A stretch of 64,000 nt of DNA, from positions 1 to 64,000 of the forward strand of contig NZ_JAMBLR010000003.1 in NCBI RefSeq assembly GCF_023336935.1, read 5' to 3'. This DNA is from Phascolarctobacterium sp. ET69. Its GTDB lineage: Bacteria; Bacillota; Negativicutes; Acidaminococcales; Acidaminococcaceae. Of this stretch, positions 44,996 through 54,085 are shown in pieces (positions within the stretch are counted from its first letter, which is position 1; each line of letters opens with the position of its first letter). The translations under genes and the position numbers were made by a program. Under the pieces are notes generated by a model, which did no database searches, was not told where the DNA came from, and worked only from the letters and a program-made list of their open reading frames with translations.

Positions 44996-45982
44996 ATGAA
45001 ACAAAAACTCCTTACTTTATTTTTAACGTTAACACTTACTGTTACATCTGCCTTTCCGGGCGTAGCTTTAGCCGCAGCAGGTGACGAAATTTCCGCCAGC
45101 GCTGCCATTGAAGCCTCCGCTGCGCCGAAAACAATGTCTGCCAGTGAAAAAATGGGCGCATTGGAAGTTACCCTGTACGGTACAGAACAGGCAGGCGCAC
45201 TGGTCAGCAGAATGGACAGCCTTGAAGATGACGTTTACGGCACCATTACCACTGACCCTATTTTAAATAGAGTTGATAATTTGTATGATTATATCAACGG
45301 TTATGCCGGCAGCGGCGAAGCAAGCTTTTTAACCAAGCTGAACGCCGTTGAATGGCAGTTTACTGAAAGCACGGCAGGCGGCCCGGCCAAAAGCCGCATT
45401 GAAGCACTGGAAACCATGCTGAACGGCGAAGTTGGCGCAGGCTCTCTTGCTGGACGTCTTGAAGCACTGGCAAACCTTGCTTTCCAGGACGGCATTGTTG
45501 TTGTGGAAACCGTAACTCTGCCGAAAGATTCCGTAATCAAGCTTGAATTTGCCGAAGACCTCAGCAGCAAAACCGCAAAAGCAGGCGATGTTGTAAAATA
45601 CAAAGTTGCCGACAATGTTTTTGTTAATGATGTGCTGGTACTGCCGAAAGGCGCTGAAGGCGTTGGCAAGGTAACCAAGGTTGTAGGACCGCGTATGTTC
45701 GGCCAGGATGCCCGCATTGATGTTGATTTTGGCTTCATTTACGCTATTGATAATACCCGCGTTAAAGTATTCCTCGGCGATGTTGCCAAACAGACAGCCG
45801 AAACCGTTGCCGGTGCAGCAGGCGCTGCTATCGGCGGTATGGTAGTGCTTGGCCCGGTAGGTATTATCGGCGGTGCTTTTGTAACCGGTAAATCCGTAAA
45901 TATTCCGGCAGGCTCCACCACCTTTGTACAGGTTAAAGCCGATACCGATATTCAGGGTATGGTTTATCAGGGCAGCAATTAA
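44996..45982 (+). CDS. large exported protein with repeats and a glycine-rich hairpin
   Basis: A 328-residue secreted protein (signal peptide ends VALA-AAG). An Ala-rich linker is followed by imperfect repeats (MGALEVTLYGTEQAGALVSRMDSLEDDVYG, then related NRVDNLYDYING, KLNAVEWQFT and RIEALETMLNGE segments, to about 145) that resemble short amphipathic helical repeats. The C-terminal domain (about 175-328) matches the 31-kb protein at 30955-31545 and contains a glycine/alanine-rich stretch GAAGAAIGGMVVLGPVGIIGG, a possible membrane-touching hairpin. ATG at 44996 behind GGAGG. Function unknown. Confidence 0.65.
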   Translation: MKQKLLTLFLTLTLTVTSAFPGVALAAAGDEISASAAIEASAAPKTMSASEKMGALEVTLYGTEQAGALVSRMDSLEDDVYGTITTDPILNRVDNLYDYINGYAGSGEASFLTKLNAVEWQFTESTAGGPAKSRIEALETMLNGEVGAGSLAGRLEALANLAFQDGIVVVETVTLPKDSVIKLEFAEDLSSKTAKAGDVVKYKVADNVFVNDVLVLPKGAEGVGKVTKVVGPRMFGQDARIDVDFGFIYAIDNTRVKVFLGDVAKQTAETVAGAAGAAIGGMVVLGPVGIIGGAFVTGKSVNIPAGSTTFVQVKADTDIQGMVYQGSN

Positions 45983-46001
45983 TTAAATAACGGTAAAAAT
46001 A

Positions 46002-46040
46002 AACCCCGTTGTCAGTTTTTTGGCAACGGGGTAATTTTTT
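46002..46040. terminator. bidirectional terminator
   Basis: AACCCCGTTG (46002-46011) pairs with CAACGGGGT (46024-46032), T-runs on both strands. It ends the 45-kb gene and the leftward activase operon. Confidence 0.88.
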
Positions 46041-46050
46041 GTTTAAAATT

Positions 46051-47286
46051 TTATTCGGCGGTAGCCAGCATTAATTTAATGCGGTTTTCCTGATTTACTT
46101 TGGAAGCGCTGGAATCGTAGTCGATAGGAAGGATATTGGCATTTTCGGCAATTTCCTTGATTTTGTTAAGCATGCCGCGCCCGGCTATATGGTTGGGCAG
46201 GCAGCCGAAGGGCTGTGCGCAGATGATGTTGTTGTAGCCGTTTTTGGCAAGTTCCAGCATTTCGGCTGTTAAAAGCCAGCCTTCGCCCATGTTGTTGCCG
46301 TAGCCAATAACGCCTTTGGCAAGCGCTTTGGTTTCTTCGTAAGAAGCGGGCGGCTTAAAGGGCGGGGTGGAAAGTGCGGAAAGCATAATTTTTTCGAGGC
46401 GTTTTAAATAAAGCATTGCCATTTTGGATATGCCGTATTTAAAAAATTTGCCGCCGTACAGTTTGTAGTCTGTTAAGTAAGTGTCGGCGCAGTACATAAT
46501 AAAGTTCAGCAGCCCCGGCAGCATGTATTCGCAGTTCTGCTTCTGTAAAAACTGCTCCAAATTGTTGTTGCCAAGCCCTGCGTATTTAATGTAAATTTCG
46601 CCGACAATGCCAACTTTTATTTTATGCTCCGCTTTTTGCGGCAGGGCGGCAAAATCCTCCGCCAGAGCGCGCGAAAGCTGCTTCATGGTTCCGGTAGCCT
46701 GCGCCTTGCCTTCCATAAAAGCGGTTTCAAGTCTGTTCAGCCATTTGCCTGCCAGTTCGTCCACCGCGCCTTTAATGGTTTCGTAGGGGCGGGTTTTGTT
46801 GGCAAGGTACATTAAAGTGTCGCCGTAAATAATGGCGGCCATAAATTTTTTTATCATGGCAAGGTTAAGCTCAAAGCCGGGCTGCTCGTTCATGCCGTTT
46901 ACATTAAGGCTGATGATTGGCACATTGCCGAGCCCTGCTTTTTCCATGCCTTTACGCAGAAGGTATATATAATTGGAAGCGCGGCAGCCGCCGCCGGTCT
47001 GGCTGAGCATAACGGCCGTTTTGCTGAGGTCGTATCTGCCGCTTTCCAGCGCGCTTATAATCTGCCCGATAACAAGCAGCGCCGGGTAACATATATCGCT
47101 GTTAACGTATTTCAGCCCTGTTTCAATAACGTTGCGGCCGGTGTTCTGTAAAATTTCGGCTTTGTAGCCACAGCTTTGCAGCGCGGAACGCAGCAAGGCA
47201 AAATGAAACGGCAGCATATTCGGCACAAGTATGGTGTGCGTAGCTTTCATTTCTTTGGTAAAAACCGGTAGCACAGTTTCTGACAT
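46051..47286 (-). CDS. 2-hydroxyacyl-CoA dehydratase-related protein (DUF2229-type)
   Basis: A 411-residue cytoplasmic protein with cysteines in DICYPALLVIG, GGGCRASNYI and CAQPFGCLPNHIAGRG, arranged like the Fe-S subunits of 2-hydroxyacyl-CoA dehydratases. It is encoded 25 bases downstream of a giant activase, so the two form one operon. In many anaerobes this pair is adjacent although the dehydratase substrate is unknown. The start is ATG at 47286, preceded by AAGGAGC, rather than an upstream in-frame codon. Confidence 0.72.
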   Translation of the reverse strand: MSETVLPVFTKEMKATHTILVPNMLPFHFALLRSALQSCGYKAEILQNTGRNVIETGLKYVNSDICYPALLVIGQIISALESGRYDLSKTAVMLSQTGGGCRASNYIYLLRKGMEKAGLGNVPIISLNVNGMNEQPGFELNLAMIKKFMAAIIYGDTLMYLANKTRPYETIKGAVDELAGKWLNRLETAFMEGKAQATGTMKQLSRALAEDFAALPQKAEHKIKVGIVGEIYIKYAGLGNNNLEQFLQKQNCEYMLPGLLNFIMYCADTYLTDYKLYGGKFFKYGISKMAMLYLKRLEKIMLSALSTPPFKPPASYEETKALAKGVIGYGNNMGEGWLLTAEMLELAKNGYNNIICAQPFGCLPNHIAGRGMLNKIKEIAENANILPIDYDSSASKVNQENRIKLMLATAE

Positions 47287-47311
47287 AAAAATTGCTCCTT
47301 CAAAAATTATT

Positions 47312-50230
47312 TCAGCATTCAAAGCCAAGTGCCGCAAACAGGCTGCGCAGCCTTATGCGTGCCGCACCAAGGTTTTCAATGTCATCAATTTTTATCTGGG
47401 TGTAAATTTTGCCGCTTTCTTCCAGTATGCGGCGGCATTCGTCGGCCGTAATGGCGTCGCAGCCGCAGCCGAAGCTTACAAGCTGAACAAGGTTCATGGC
47501 AGGGTTCTGCGCGGCAAATTTAGCGGCGGCATACAGCCTGCTGTGATAGGTCCACTGGTTTAAAACTTCCAGGTCTTTGTTCAAATCTTTGCGGTCAATA
47601 TTGCCGCTTACAGAGTCTTCGCTGATTAAAGCGGCGCCCAGCCCGGTAATAAGGCGGTCTATGCCGTGGTTAATTTTAGGGTCGGTATGGTACGGGCGCC
47701 CTGCAAGGATAATAACCGGCATGTTTTTGCTTAAGGCTTCTTCAGTTATTTTTTTGCCCTGCTCCTTAACGCGGGCTTCAAAATCCCGGTAAGCCTTAAA
47801 AGCGGGGGTAAGCGCGTTTTTAATTTCCGCACTGCTTAAGTCCGGATAAACGGGGTTCAGCATTTTGTATAATTCTTTGGCCAGCAGTTTTTTGTTTAAA
47901 AGGCCAAGGTAATCGTAAAAGAAGTGAATATTTTTTAATTCTTCAATGTTTGCTGCCAAAACTTCGGGGTAATAGGCTACAACAGGGCAGTTATAGCAGT
48001 TCTGCGCTGTGTCTTCATCAACGTTGTAGGTCATGCAGGGGTAAAAAATGCTTGTAACGCCCTGCGCCAGCAGCCATTTTATATGGCCGTGCATCATTTT
48101 GGCGGGGTAACATACCGTGTCGCTCGGAATGGTGTTCTGGCCTTTCTGGAAAATGGTTTTGTCATAAATGGGGCTGGTAATTACTTCAAAGCCCAGCTCC
48201 GTAAAAAAGGTATGCCAAAACGGCAGCAGTTCGTACATATTAAGGCCGAGCGGCAGGCCGATTTTGCCGCGTCTGCCGGGTACAGGCTTAAATTCTTCCA
48301 GTAATTGCAGCTTGTAGCGGTAAAGGTTCAGGCTGTCGTTGGGAGCGCAGTGCGTAACCGGGCGTTCGCAGCGGTTACCGCTGATGTAAGGTTTGCCGTC
48401 GGCAAAGATATTTACCGTTAAGTGGCAGTGGTTGCTGCATAATCCGCAGGTAACGGATTTAACCGTATGTGAAAAAGTGCGAAGCTGTTCCGCTTTAAGC
48501 AGCGCGGAATCCTGCGGATGCAGCTTGCAGCGTTCCTGTGCATATAAGGCCGCGCCGTAAGCACCCATTAAACCGGCTATATCGGGGCGCACAACCTCAA
48601 GGTTCAGTTCCTGTTCAAAGGCGCGCAGCACGCAGTTGTTTAAAAAGGTGCCGCCCTGCACAACAATGTGTTTGCCAAGGTCATCAGGGCCGGAAGGGCG
48701 TATAACCTTAAACAGTGCGTTTTTAACAATGCTTATGGAAAGCCCGGCGCTGATATTGGCAACGGAAGCGCCGTCTTTCTGCGCCTGCTTTACATTGCTG
48801 TTCATAAATACGGTACAGCGGCTGCCAAGGTCAACCGGTTTATCGGCAAAAAGGCCTATTTTGGCAAAATCTTCCGCGCTGTAACCGAGAATGCCGGCAA
48901 AAGTCTGTAAAAAGCTGCCGCATCCGCTGGAGCATGCTTCGTTTAAAAAGATGTTGTCGATGCAGCCGTTATGTATTTTAAGGCATTTAATGTCCTGCCC
49001 GCCGATGTCAAGAATAAAATCCACTTCCGGCAAAAGGCTTTTGGCAGCAATAAAATGCGCCATGGTTTCCACAATGCCGTAATCGGCGTGAAAGGCGTGT
49101 TTTATAAGTTCTTCGCCGTAGCCCGTAACGGCAGCGGCAAGTATTTTGCAGTTGGGGTATTTTTCGTAAAATCCGGTCAGGTAATCGCGCACGGCGACAA
49201 CCGGGTTGCCTTTGTTGCTCTGGTAAAAAGAATCAAGCAGCTTGCCGTCCGGCGCAACTACGGCAATTTTTATGGTTGTGCTGCCGCTGTCGATACCGAG
49301 ATAGGCTTCCCTGGCGGCTGCAATATCGCCGCGCTGAACATTGTCGCGGTTGTGGCGCGCAACAAAGGCGTCATATTCTTCAATATTTTTAAACAGCGGC
49401 GGCAAATGCTCAAACTGGCGGTTGGCATCCGCAGCGTGCATCTTTTCCGCCAGCGTGGTAAGGTCTACGGTGTGTTCGGCACAAAAAGCACAGCCCATTG
49501 CCACATAATATAAGCTGTTTTCGGGGCAGGTGCCCTGTAAATTTAGAATTTTGTCAAAGCTGGCGCGCAGGCAGCTGAAAAAGGTCAGCGGGCCGCCAAG
49601 GTAAAGCACGTTGCCTTTAATGGGGCGGCCTTTGGCAAGACCTGTTACCGCCTGGCTGGCAACGGCGTCAAAAATGCTTGCAGCAAGGTCGTTTTTTTCC
49701 GCGCCCTGGTTTAAAAGGGGCTGAATGTCGCTTTTGGCAAATACGCCGCAGCGGCTGGCAATGGTGTAGCGTGTTTTGGCAGTGGCTGCCAGTTTGTCAA
49801 GTTCTTCGGCCGGTACATTCAGCAAAGAAGCCATCTGGTCGATAAAAGCCCCTGTGCCGCCTGCACAGCTGTCGTTCATGCGGGCGTCAAAATGCCGCCC
49901 TAAAAATAATATTTTAGCATCTTCGCCGCCCAGTTCAATAACAACGTCCGTATCCGGGTTAAGGCGTTCCGTACATATTTTTTCTGCAAAAACTTCCTGC
50001 ACAAACTGCACGCCGCAGCTTTCGGCAACGCCAATGCCTGCGCTGCCGCTGATGGCAAGACGTGCTGTTTTGAGCCACGGCATCTGCGCGGCAAGTTCTT
50101 CGAGTATGGTTTTTATGGTTTCCGTAATGCGGCTGGCATGACGGGCATATTTACTGAAAAGCAGTTTTCCGGCATCATCCAGCACGGCTATTTTTACAGT
50201 GGTGCTGCCGATATCCAAACCTATCTGCAT
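47312..50230 (-). CDS. large acyl-CoA dehydratase activase (duplicated BadF/HgdC-type ATPase with DUF2229)
   Basis: A 972-residue protein with two ASKHA ATPase modules. The first starts IGLDIGSTTVKIAVLD at residue 2 and has NDSCAGGTGAF; the second starts LGIDSGSTTIKIAVV at about 308 and has NEACSSGCGSF. The cysteines of these motifs normally hold a bridging [4Fe-4S] cluster that injects electrons into a dehydratase at the cost of ATP. A DUF2229 and cysteine-rich C-terminal part follows from about 640. No dehydratase alpha/beta genes are adjacent, so the target is unknown. GGAGG precedes the ATG. Confidence 0.85.
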   Translation of the reverse strand: MQIGLDIGSTTVKIAVLDDAGKLLFSKYARHASRITETIKTILEELAAQMPWLKTARLAISGSAGIGVAESCGVQFVQEVFAEKICTERLNPDTDVVIELGGEDAKILFLGRHFDARMNDSCAGGTGAFIDQMASLLNVPAEELDKLAATAKTRYTIASRCGVFAKSDIQPLLNQGAEKNDLAASIFDAVASQAVTGLAKGRPIKGNVLYLGGPLTFFSCLRASFDKILNLQGTCPENSLYYVAMGCAFCAEHTVDLTTLAEKMHAADANRQFEHLPPLFKNIEEYDAFVARHNRDNVQRGDIAAAREAYLGIDSGSTTIKIAVVAPDGKLLDSFYQSNKGNPVVAVRDYLTGFYEKYPNCKILAAAVTGYGEELIKHAFHADYGIVETMAHFIAAKSLLPEVDFILDIGGQDIKCLKIHNGCIDNIFLNEACSSGCGSFLQTFAGILGYSAEDFAKIGLFADKPVDLGSRCTVFMNSNVKQAQKDGASVANISAGLSISIVKNALFKVIRPSGPDDLGKHIVVQGGTFLNNCVLRAFEQELNLEVVRPDIAGLMGAYGAALYAQERCKLHPQDSALLKAEQLRTFSHTVKSVTCGLCSNHCHLTVNIFADGKPYISGNRCERPVTHCAPNDSLNLYRYKLQLLEEFKPVPGRRGKIGLPLGLNMYELLPFWHTFFTELGFEVITSPIYDKTIFQKGQNTIPSDTVCYPAKMMHGHIKWLLAQGVTSIFYPCMTYNVDEDTAQNCYNCPVVAYYPEVLAANIEELKNIHFFYDYLGLLNKKLLAKELYKMLNPVYPDLSSAEIKNALTPAFKAYRDFEARVKEQGKKITEEALSKNMPVIILAGRPYHTDPKINHGIDRLITGLGAALISEDSVSGNIDRKDLNKDLEVLNQWTYHSRLYAAAKFAAQNPAMNLVQLVSFGCGCDAITADECRRILEESGKIYTQIKIDDIENLGAARIRLRSLFAALGFEC

Positions 50231-50511
50231 ATAAAATCCTCCATTTAGGAATGACTTTTGCTAATTAATAAAAAATATTGTTTTTAAAATTGCGTCTGCT
50301 TTCTATAATAACACAAGTTTAAAATATTTTCCAGTATTTTATTTCTCAAAAGCATATTGTTGAACTGAAATGCGTAATGGTTAGCTTTTGCTTACATCAT
50401 ACTATATATTACACCAATTATTTTATTTGTAAATATTTTTAATGCAAAAGTTCAGCAGGCGTTTGTAAAAATTTATACTTAAAAAGCATATAAAACAGCC
50501 AAATTAAGTAT
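50231..50511. other. AT-rich intergenic DNA
   Basis: About 280 bases between divergent genes with no ORF, RNA or strong repeat seen. The leftward promoter for the activase operon must lie here but I cannot place it confidently. Confidence 0.6.
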
Positions 50512-50540
50512 TTGTTTTTAACAATGGCGTTTTTTATAAT
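50512..50540 (+). promoter_or_regulatory. promoter of the MFS transporter gene
   Basis: TTGTTT (50512-50517), 17-base spacer and TATAAT (50535-50540). Confidence 0.65.
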
Positions 50541-50589
50541 AAATTTGTTAAAGCGGCTTTAATTATAAAAATTTAAAGGAGAAACTGCA

Positions 50590-51765
50590 TTGTTAAAATC
50601 AAACGGTAATTTAATGATATTTATTTTAACCATTGGCGTGTTCAGCATTATCAATACCGAAATGGGCGTTATAGGCATTTTGCCGCTTCTGGCGGAGCGC
50701 TTTGGTGTAAGCATACCGCAGGCAGGGCTTTTAATAAGCTTTTTTGCGCTGGCGGTAGCGTTTTCCGGCCCGGTTATGCCGCTGCTGTTTTCCGGTATGG
50801 AACGCAAAAAAGTGATGCTGCTGGTGCTGGGGTTGTTTGCACTTGGCAATATAGCGGGCATGTGTACGGATAATTTTGCCGTGGCGCTTGCTGCCCGCGT
50901 ATTGCCTGCTTTTTTGCATCCGGTGTACTGTTCGCTGGCCTTTTCCGTTGCCGGTGCTTCCGTGCCGGAAAAAGACCGGTTAAAAGCCGTTGCCAAAGTT
51001 ATTGTAGGCGTTTCGGCAGGCATGGTGCTGGGCGTGCCTATAAGCAGCTTTGTAGCGGCCAATTTTTCGCTTGACGCGGCAATGGCTGTATTTGCGGCAG
51101 GCAACCTTCTGGCGTTTGCGGCAACGCTTGTTTTTGTGCCGCGTTTGCCGGTACAGGGGCGCGCTTCCTGCAAGGAACAGCTGGTGCTGTTAAAACGCCC
51201 GGTGCTCTGGCTTTCTATTGCAGGCATTATTTTTATGAACGGCGCCGTTTTTGGCGTATTCGGTTTTTATTCCGGTTATCTTGAACAAATTACGCACCTT
51301 TCGTGGAATAATATCAGCGCGGTGCTGTTTATATACGGCTGTGCCAATATTCTGGGCAATATTATCGGCGGCAGGCTGCTTACCAAAGCGCCCCTGCACA
51401 CGGCAGCACTGTTTGCCCCGGCACTGGCGGCCGTATATATGGCGGTGTATTTTACGGGCGCTTACGCACCGGCAGTGGTGGCATTAACGCTTGTATGGGG
51501 CATTATTGGCGGCGTTAATGTAAATATAAACCAATACTGGATTACCTCTGCCGCGCCGGAAGCACCTGATTTTGCCAACGGCCTGTTTTTAACGGCTGCC
51601 AACCTCGGAACAACTTTCGGCACTATGCTGTGCGGCGAAATAATAGCCTCTTTGGGAATGGGCAGCATGTTGTTTGGCGGTATAATTTTTCTTGCGCTGT
51701 GTTTTGCGTTTGTGTGCGCAAGAATTTATGCAGGCAGGCCTGCCGGAAACCTACAGCGCGCATAA
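50590..51765 (+). CDS. MFS exporter (AraJ/DHA1 type)
   Basis: A 391-residue major facilitator with 12 predicted segments. The EMGVIGILPLLAERFGVSIPQAGLLISFFALAVAFSGPVM stretch (residues about 22-61) and the late NQYWITSAAPEAPDFANGLFLTAANLG region are typical of the arabinose/drug efflux subfamily. It probably exports small molecules; the substrate is unknown. TTG start behind AAAGGAGA. No terminator is obvious downstream before the tRNA promoter. Confidence 0.85.
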   Translation: MLKSNGNLMIFILTIGVFSIINTEMGVIGILPLLAERFGVSIPQAGLLISFFALAVAFSGPVMPLLFSGMERKKVMLLVLGLFALGNIAGMCTDNFAVALAARVLPAFLHPVYCSLAFSVAGASVPEKDRLKAVAKVIVGVSAGMVLGVPISSFVAANFSLDAAMAVFAAGNLLAFAATLVFVPRLPVQGRASCKEQLVLLKRPVLWLSIAGIIFMNGAVFGVFGFYSGYLEQITHLSWNNISAVLFIYGCANILGNIIGGRLLTKAPLHTAALFAPALAAVYMAVYFTGAYAPAVVALTLVWGIIGGVNVNINQYWITSAAPEAPDFANGLFLTAANLGTTFGTMLCGEIIASLGMGSMLFGGIIFLALCFAFVCARIYAGRPAGNLQRA

Positions 51766-51795
51766 AAATTTTTGCAGAAAAATTATTGAAAATGC

Positions 51796-51824
51796 TTGAC
51801 AAAGCAATGATTAATTTGTATAAT
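51796..51824 (+). promoter_or_regulatory. promoter of tRNA-Lys
   Basis: Perfect TTGACA (51796-51801), 17-base spacer, perfect TATAAT (51819-51824), 44 bases ahead of the tRNA. Confidence 0.95.
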
Positions 51825-51867
51825 TATTTTGTTGCTGGAACGGGCTTGACGTTTTAGTAACTGATGT

Positions 51868-51943
51868 GATCCACTAGCTCAGTCGGTAGAGCACCTGACT
51901 TTTAATCAGGGTGTCCCGCGTTCGAGTCGCGGGTGGATCACCA
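51868..51943 (+). tRNA. tRNA-Lys (TTT)
   Basis: 76 bases with encoded CCA. Acceptor GATCCAC/GTGGATC, anticodon stem CCTGA/TCAGG, loop CTTTTAA gives TTT. Confidence 0.97.
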
Positions 51944-51959
51944 TTTTTATTTTATAGCC

Positions 51960-51992
51960 AAAGCACTGTAACCTGCGTTGCAGTGCTTTTTG
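51960..51992 (+). terminator. intrinsic terminator of tRNA-Lys
   Basis: AAAGCACTG (51960-51968) pairs with CAGTGCTTT (51981-51989), followed by T. Confidence 0.9.
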
Positions 51993-52041
51993 TTTTATAT
52001 GGCAAAGGCAGCTGAAATAATTTTGCGGTACTCATAATAAT

Positions 52042-52072
52042 AACCCCCTTCGCTTTAACAGCGGAGGGGGTT
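52042..52072 (-). terminator. probable terminator of the cupin/CMD operon
   Basis: A 10-bp stem CCCCCTTCGC/GCGGAGGGGG with one G-T pair. On the minus strand it runs into TTATTATTAT, about 45 bases past the cupin stop. The weak T-tract keeps this tentative. Confidence 0.6.
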
Positions 52073-52117
52073 GTACTTGCGTAAGCGGATTCTTTATTCG
52101 TACTTGTTTACTGCGGT

Positions 52118-52606
52118 TTATTTTAATTTGCTGTATTCTTCGTCGGTAACGGGCTCCAGCCATTCGTTGCTGCTGCCTTCAGCCGGTACTTCAATGGCAA
52201 TGTGCGCAAACCAGCTGTCCGGTGCGGCGCCATGCCAGTGTTTAACTTCGGGCGCAATATTTACAACGTCGCCGGGTTTAAGTTCCTGCGCGGGTTTGCC
52301 CCATTCCTGGTAGTAGCCGCGGCCTGCGGTTACCAGCAAAATCTGCCCGCCTTTGTGGTGAATATGCCAGTTGTTGCGGCAGCCGGGTTCAAAGGTTACG
52401 TTGGCTGTGCCCACGCGTTCTTTGGTCAGCGGGTTTAAATAGCTCTGGCCGATAAAATACTGCTGGTAAGCCACGTTTTTTTCGCCGAGCCCAAAAATGT
52501 TTTCTTTTGCAAATTCTTCAGGTATTGTTTGTTCCTGTGCCATAACGGCATTACCTCCCATAATCATAAATGCGCATAATGCTAATAAAAGTTTTTTAGT
52601 TTTCAT
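52118..52606 (-). CDS. exported cupin-domain protein
   Basis: A 162-residue periplasmic protein. The signal peptide ends GGNAVMA-QEQ. A single cupin barrel has metal motif 1 (GCRNNWHIHHKGGQILLVTAG) and motif 2 (PGDVVNIAPEVKHWHGA), so Fe, Mn or Zn binding is expected. Its signal peptide is almost the same as that of the CMD gene upstream (LLALCA, GGNA, MAQ). It follows that gene by 71 bases in the same operon. Cupins of this group are usually cytoplasmic partners of CMD or ester-type enzymes; here both are exported. Confidence 0.85.
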   Translation of the reverse strand: MKTKKLLLALCAFMIMGGNAVMAQEQTIPEEFAKENIFGLGEKNVAYQQYFIGQSYLNPLTKERVGTANVTFEPGCRNNWHIHHKGGQILLVTAGRGYYQEWGKPAQELKPGDVVNIAPEVKHWHGAAPDSWFAHIAIEVPAEGSSNEWLEPVTDEEYSKLK

Positions 52607-52677
52607 ATGTTTTGCTCCTCTTTCGTAAATTTCCGCCTCCGGGCGGATTTTTTTATTTGCGGAACGGGGAAACTTTT

Positions 52678-53505
52678 TTATTCTGCCGGTACAACGGCGT
52701 TAATGGCGCTGATGGCGTTGAGCGTGCGCGGATAGCCGATGTAGGGCAGCGCTACGGTAACGGCGTCAATTAAATCCTGACGGGTGTTGCCAACGCCAAG
52801 GTTGCCGTTAACATGTGCTTTGGCCTGCGGGTCGCAGCAGCCGAGCGTGATAATTGCGGTAAAGGTAATCAGCTCGCGCTGTTTTAAATCAAGCACTTTG
52901 CGGGTGTAATAATCGCCAAAGCAGTTGCCGCTGAGCCAGTTGTTAATGTGAGCCTGGTCGCCTTTGCCGGAATTTGCAAAACCGCGCATACGGTCGCCGA
53001 AGATGTCAACCTGCGTTTGTTCGCCTTTGGCAATGCGGTCGGCGTCGGTAGTTGTGCCCTGGTTTTCCAGCGGCAGTTTTACGCCTGTTTCTTCAAAAGC
53101 AATCTGCATTTCAATCAGCGCGGCCTTGCTGCGTGCAAAACCAACATAAGGCGTGCACTGGTAAATGGTTTCGCGTATTTCTTCGGGCGTTGCCCCGGCA
53201 TTTAACGCGCCTTTAACGTGAATACCGATATCTTCCGGAGTGTTGTTGGCAGTTAAAACCGCCAGTGTCAGCAGCTCTTTTTGCGCCAAAGGCATTTTTA
53301 CCTGATTGTTCACATCGCTGTAAATAAATTTCTGCATAATCTCGCCAAGTTCCGGTGCACCTTTAATGCTGCACGGATTTTCCGTACCGTAAAGGGCTTT
53401 AACGGCAGCGGAGCTTTCTTCCATTCTGTCCTGTGCCATAGCGGCATTACCTCCTATAAGCATGCAAGCGCAAAGCGCAAGCAAAATTCTGGCTGTTTTT
53501 TTCAT
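52678..53505 (-). CDS. exported carboxymuconolactone decarboxylase (CMD)-family protein, two repeats
   Basis: A 275-residue protein with a signal peptide (cleavage after NAAMA-QDR) and two CMD/AhpD-like helical repeats (about 55-145 and 185-270; QKELLTLAVLTANNTPEDI and QRELITFTAIITLGCCDPQ). The CxxC of AhpD peroxidase is absent, so it is a lactone-type or binding member. It is first in the operon driven by a MerR-type promoter at 53559-53589. A hairpin CCTGCC/GGCAGG in its leader could compete with its ribosome site. Confidence 0.85.
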   Translation of the reverse strand: MKKTARILLALCACMLIGGNAAMAQDRMEESSAAVKALYGTENPCSIKGAPELGEIMQKFIYSDVNNQVKMPLAQKELLTLAVLTANNTPEDIGIHVKGALNAGATPEEIRETIYQCTPYVGFARSKAALIEMQIAFEETGVKLPLENQGTTTDADRIAKGEQTQVDIFGDRMRGFANSGKGDQAHINNWLSGNCFGDYYTRKVLDLKQRELITFTAIITLGCCDPQAKAHVNGNLGVGNTRQDLIDAVTVALPYIGYPRTLNAISAINAVVPAE

Positions 53506-53558
53506 AATAATCCCTGCCTTTTTAGCCTGCCCTGGGCAGGATTTGTTTTTACGCCTTT

Positions 53559-53589
53559 ATTATAAAAGTTGAAGACGGCTCTAAGTCAA
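53559..53589 (-). promoter_or_regulatory. MerR-type promoter (19-bp spacer) of the CMD-cupin operon
   Basis: On the minus strand: TTGACT (53584-53589), then TAGAG, a 19-base spacer in all, and a perfect TATAAT (53559-53564). Confidence 0.85.
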
Positions 53590-53762
53590 GGGCTGTTGAA
53601 AAATGTTCATAAAAATTTCTTATAAATAGCATTAAAAATACAATTTGTTTTAAGTTTACTCTGTTATATATGATAGTAAATAACTAAAAAACATGCTTTT
53701 ATGCGGCAAGGCATGGCTTTGTAGCAAAAATAAGAAAAGTTTATGAAAATTTGCGTAACGGC

Positions 53763-53793
53763 TTGACTGAAAGTAAAGTTAAAACTTTACAAT
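53763..53793 (+). promoter_or_regulatory. MerR-type promoter (19-bp spacer) of the LysR/DUF362 remnant
   Basis: TTGACT (53763-53768), then GAAAG, a 19-base spacer in all, and TACAAT (53788-53793). Together with the divergent promoter at 53559-53589 it fills the intergenic gap 53506-53828. Confidence 0.8.
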
Positions 53794-53828
53794 AAAAAAT
53801 ACAGTTCCTGAGAGAGGAGGGGCGGCTT

Positions 53829-54085
53829 ATGCTGCTGAGGCAGATTAAATATTTCGTAACCGTAGTGGACACCGGCAGCTTTACAGAAGCGGCCGAAGAA
53901 TGTTTTATATCGCAGTCGGCAATATCTCAGCAGATATTGTCGCTGGAAAAAGAACTGGGGGTACAGCTTTTGGTGCGCAGCACGCGCCGCTTTACGCTGA
54001 CTGAACCCGGGAAATACCTGTACAGCCACGGCAAAAAACTGCTTGGCGAAACGGAAAAACTTAAAAACGGCACCATTGCAGCTGC
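53829..54085 (+). pseudogene. truncated LysR-family regulator (DNA-binding part only)
   Basis: About 85 residues remain of a LysR regulator: the helix-turn-helix SFTEAAEECFISQSAISQQILSLEKELG and the linker helix up to about GETEKLKNGTIAA. The ligand-binding domain is missing because the sequence changes at about 54082 into the middle of a DUF362 gene in another frame. Start ATG behind GAGAGGAGG. A free LysR DNA-binding fragment could still be made but would lack its sensor. Confidence 0.85.

Noticed and set aside
51868-51943. tRNA-Lys as an integration site for a mobile element
   Set aside because: No integrase and no direct repeat of the tRNA 3' end were seen nearby.
52632-52654. Hairpin TCCGCC/GGCGGA with T-run between the CMD and cupin genes
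   Set aside because: The T-run is on the plus strand, where no gene needs ending. On the operon's strand it is not a terminator, though it may affect mRNA stability.
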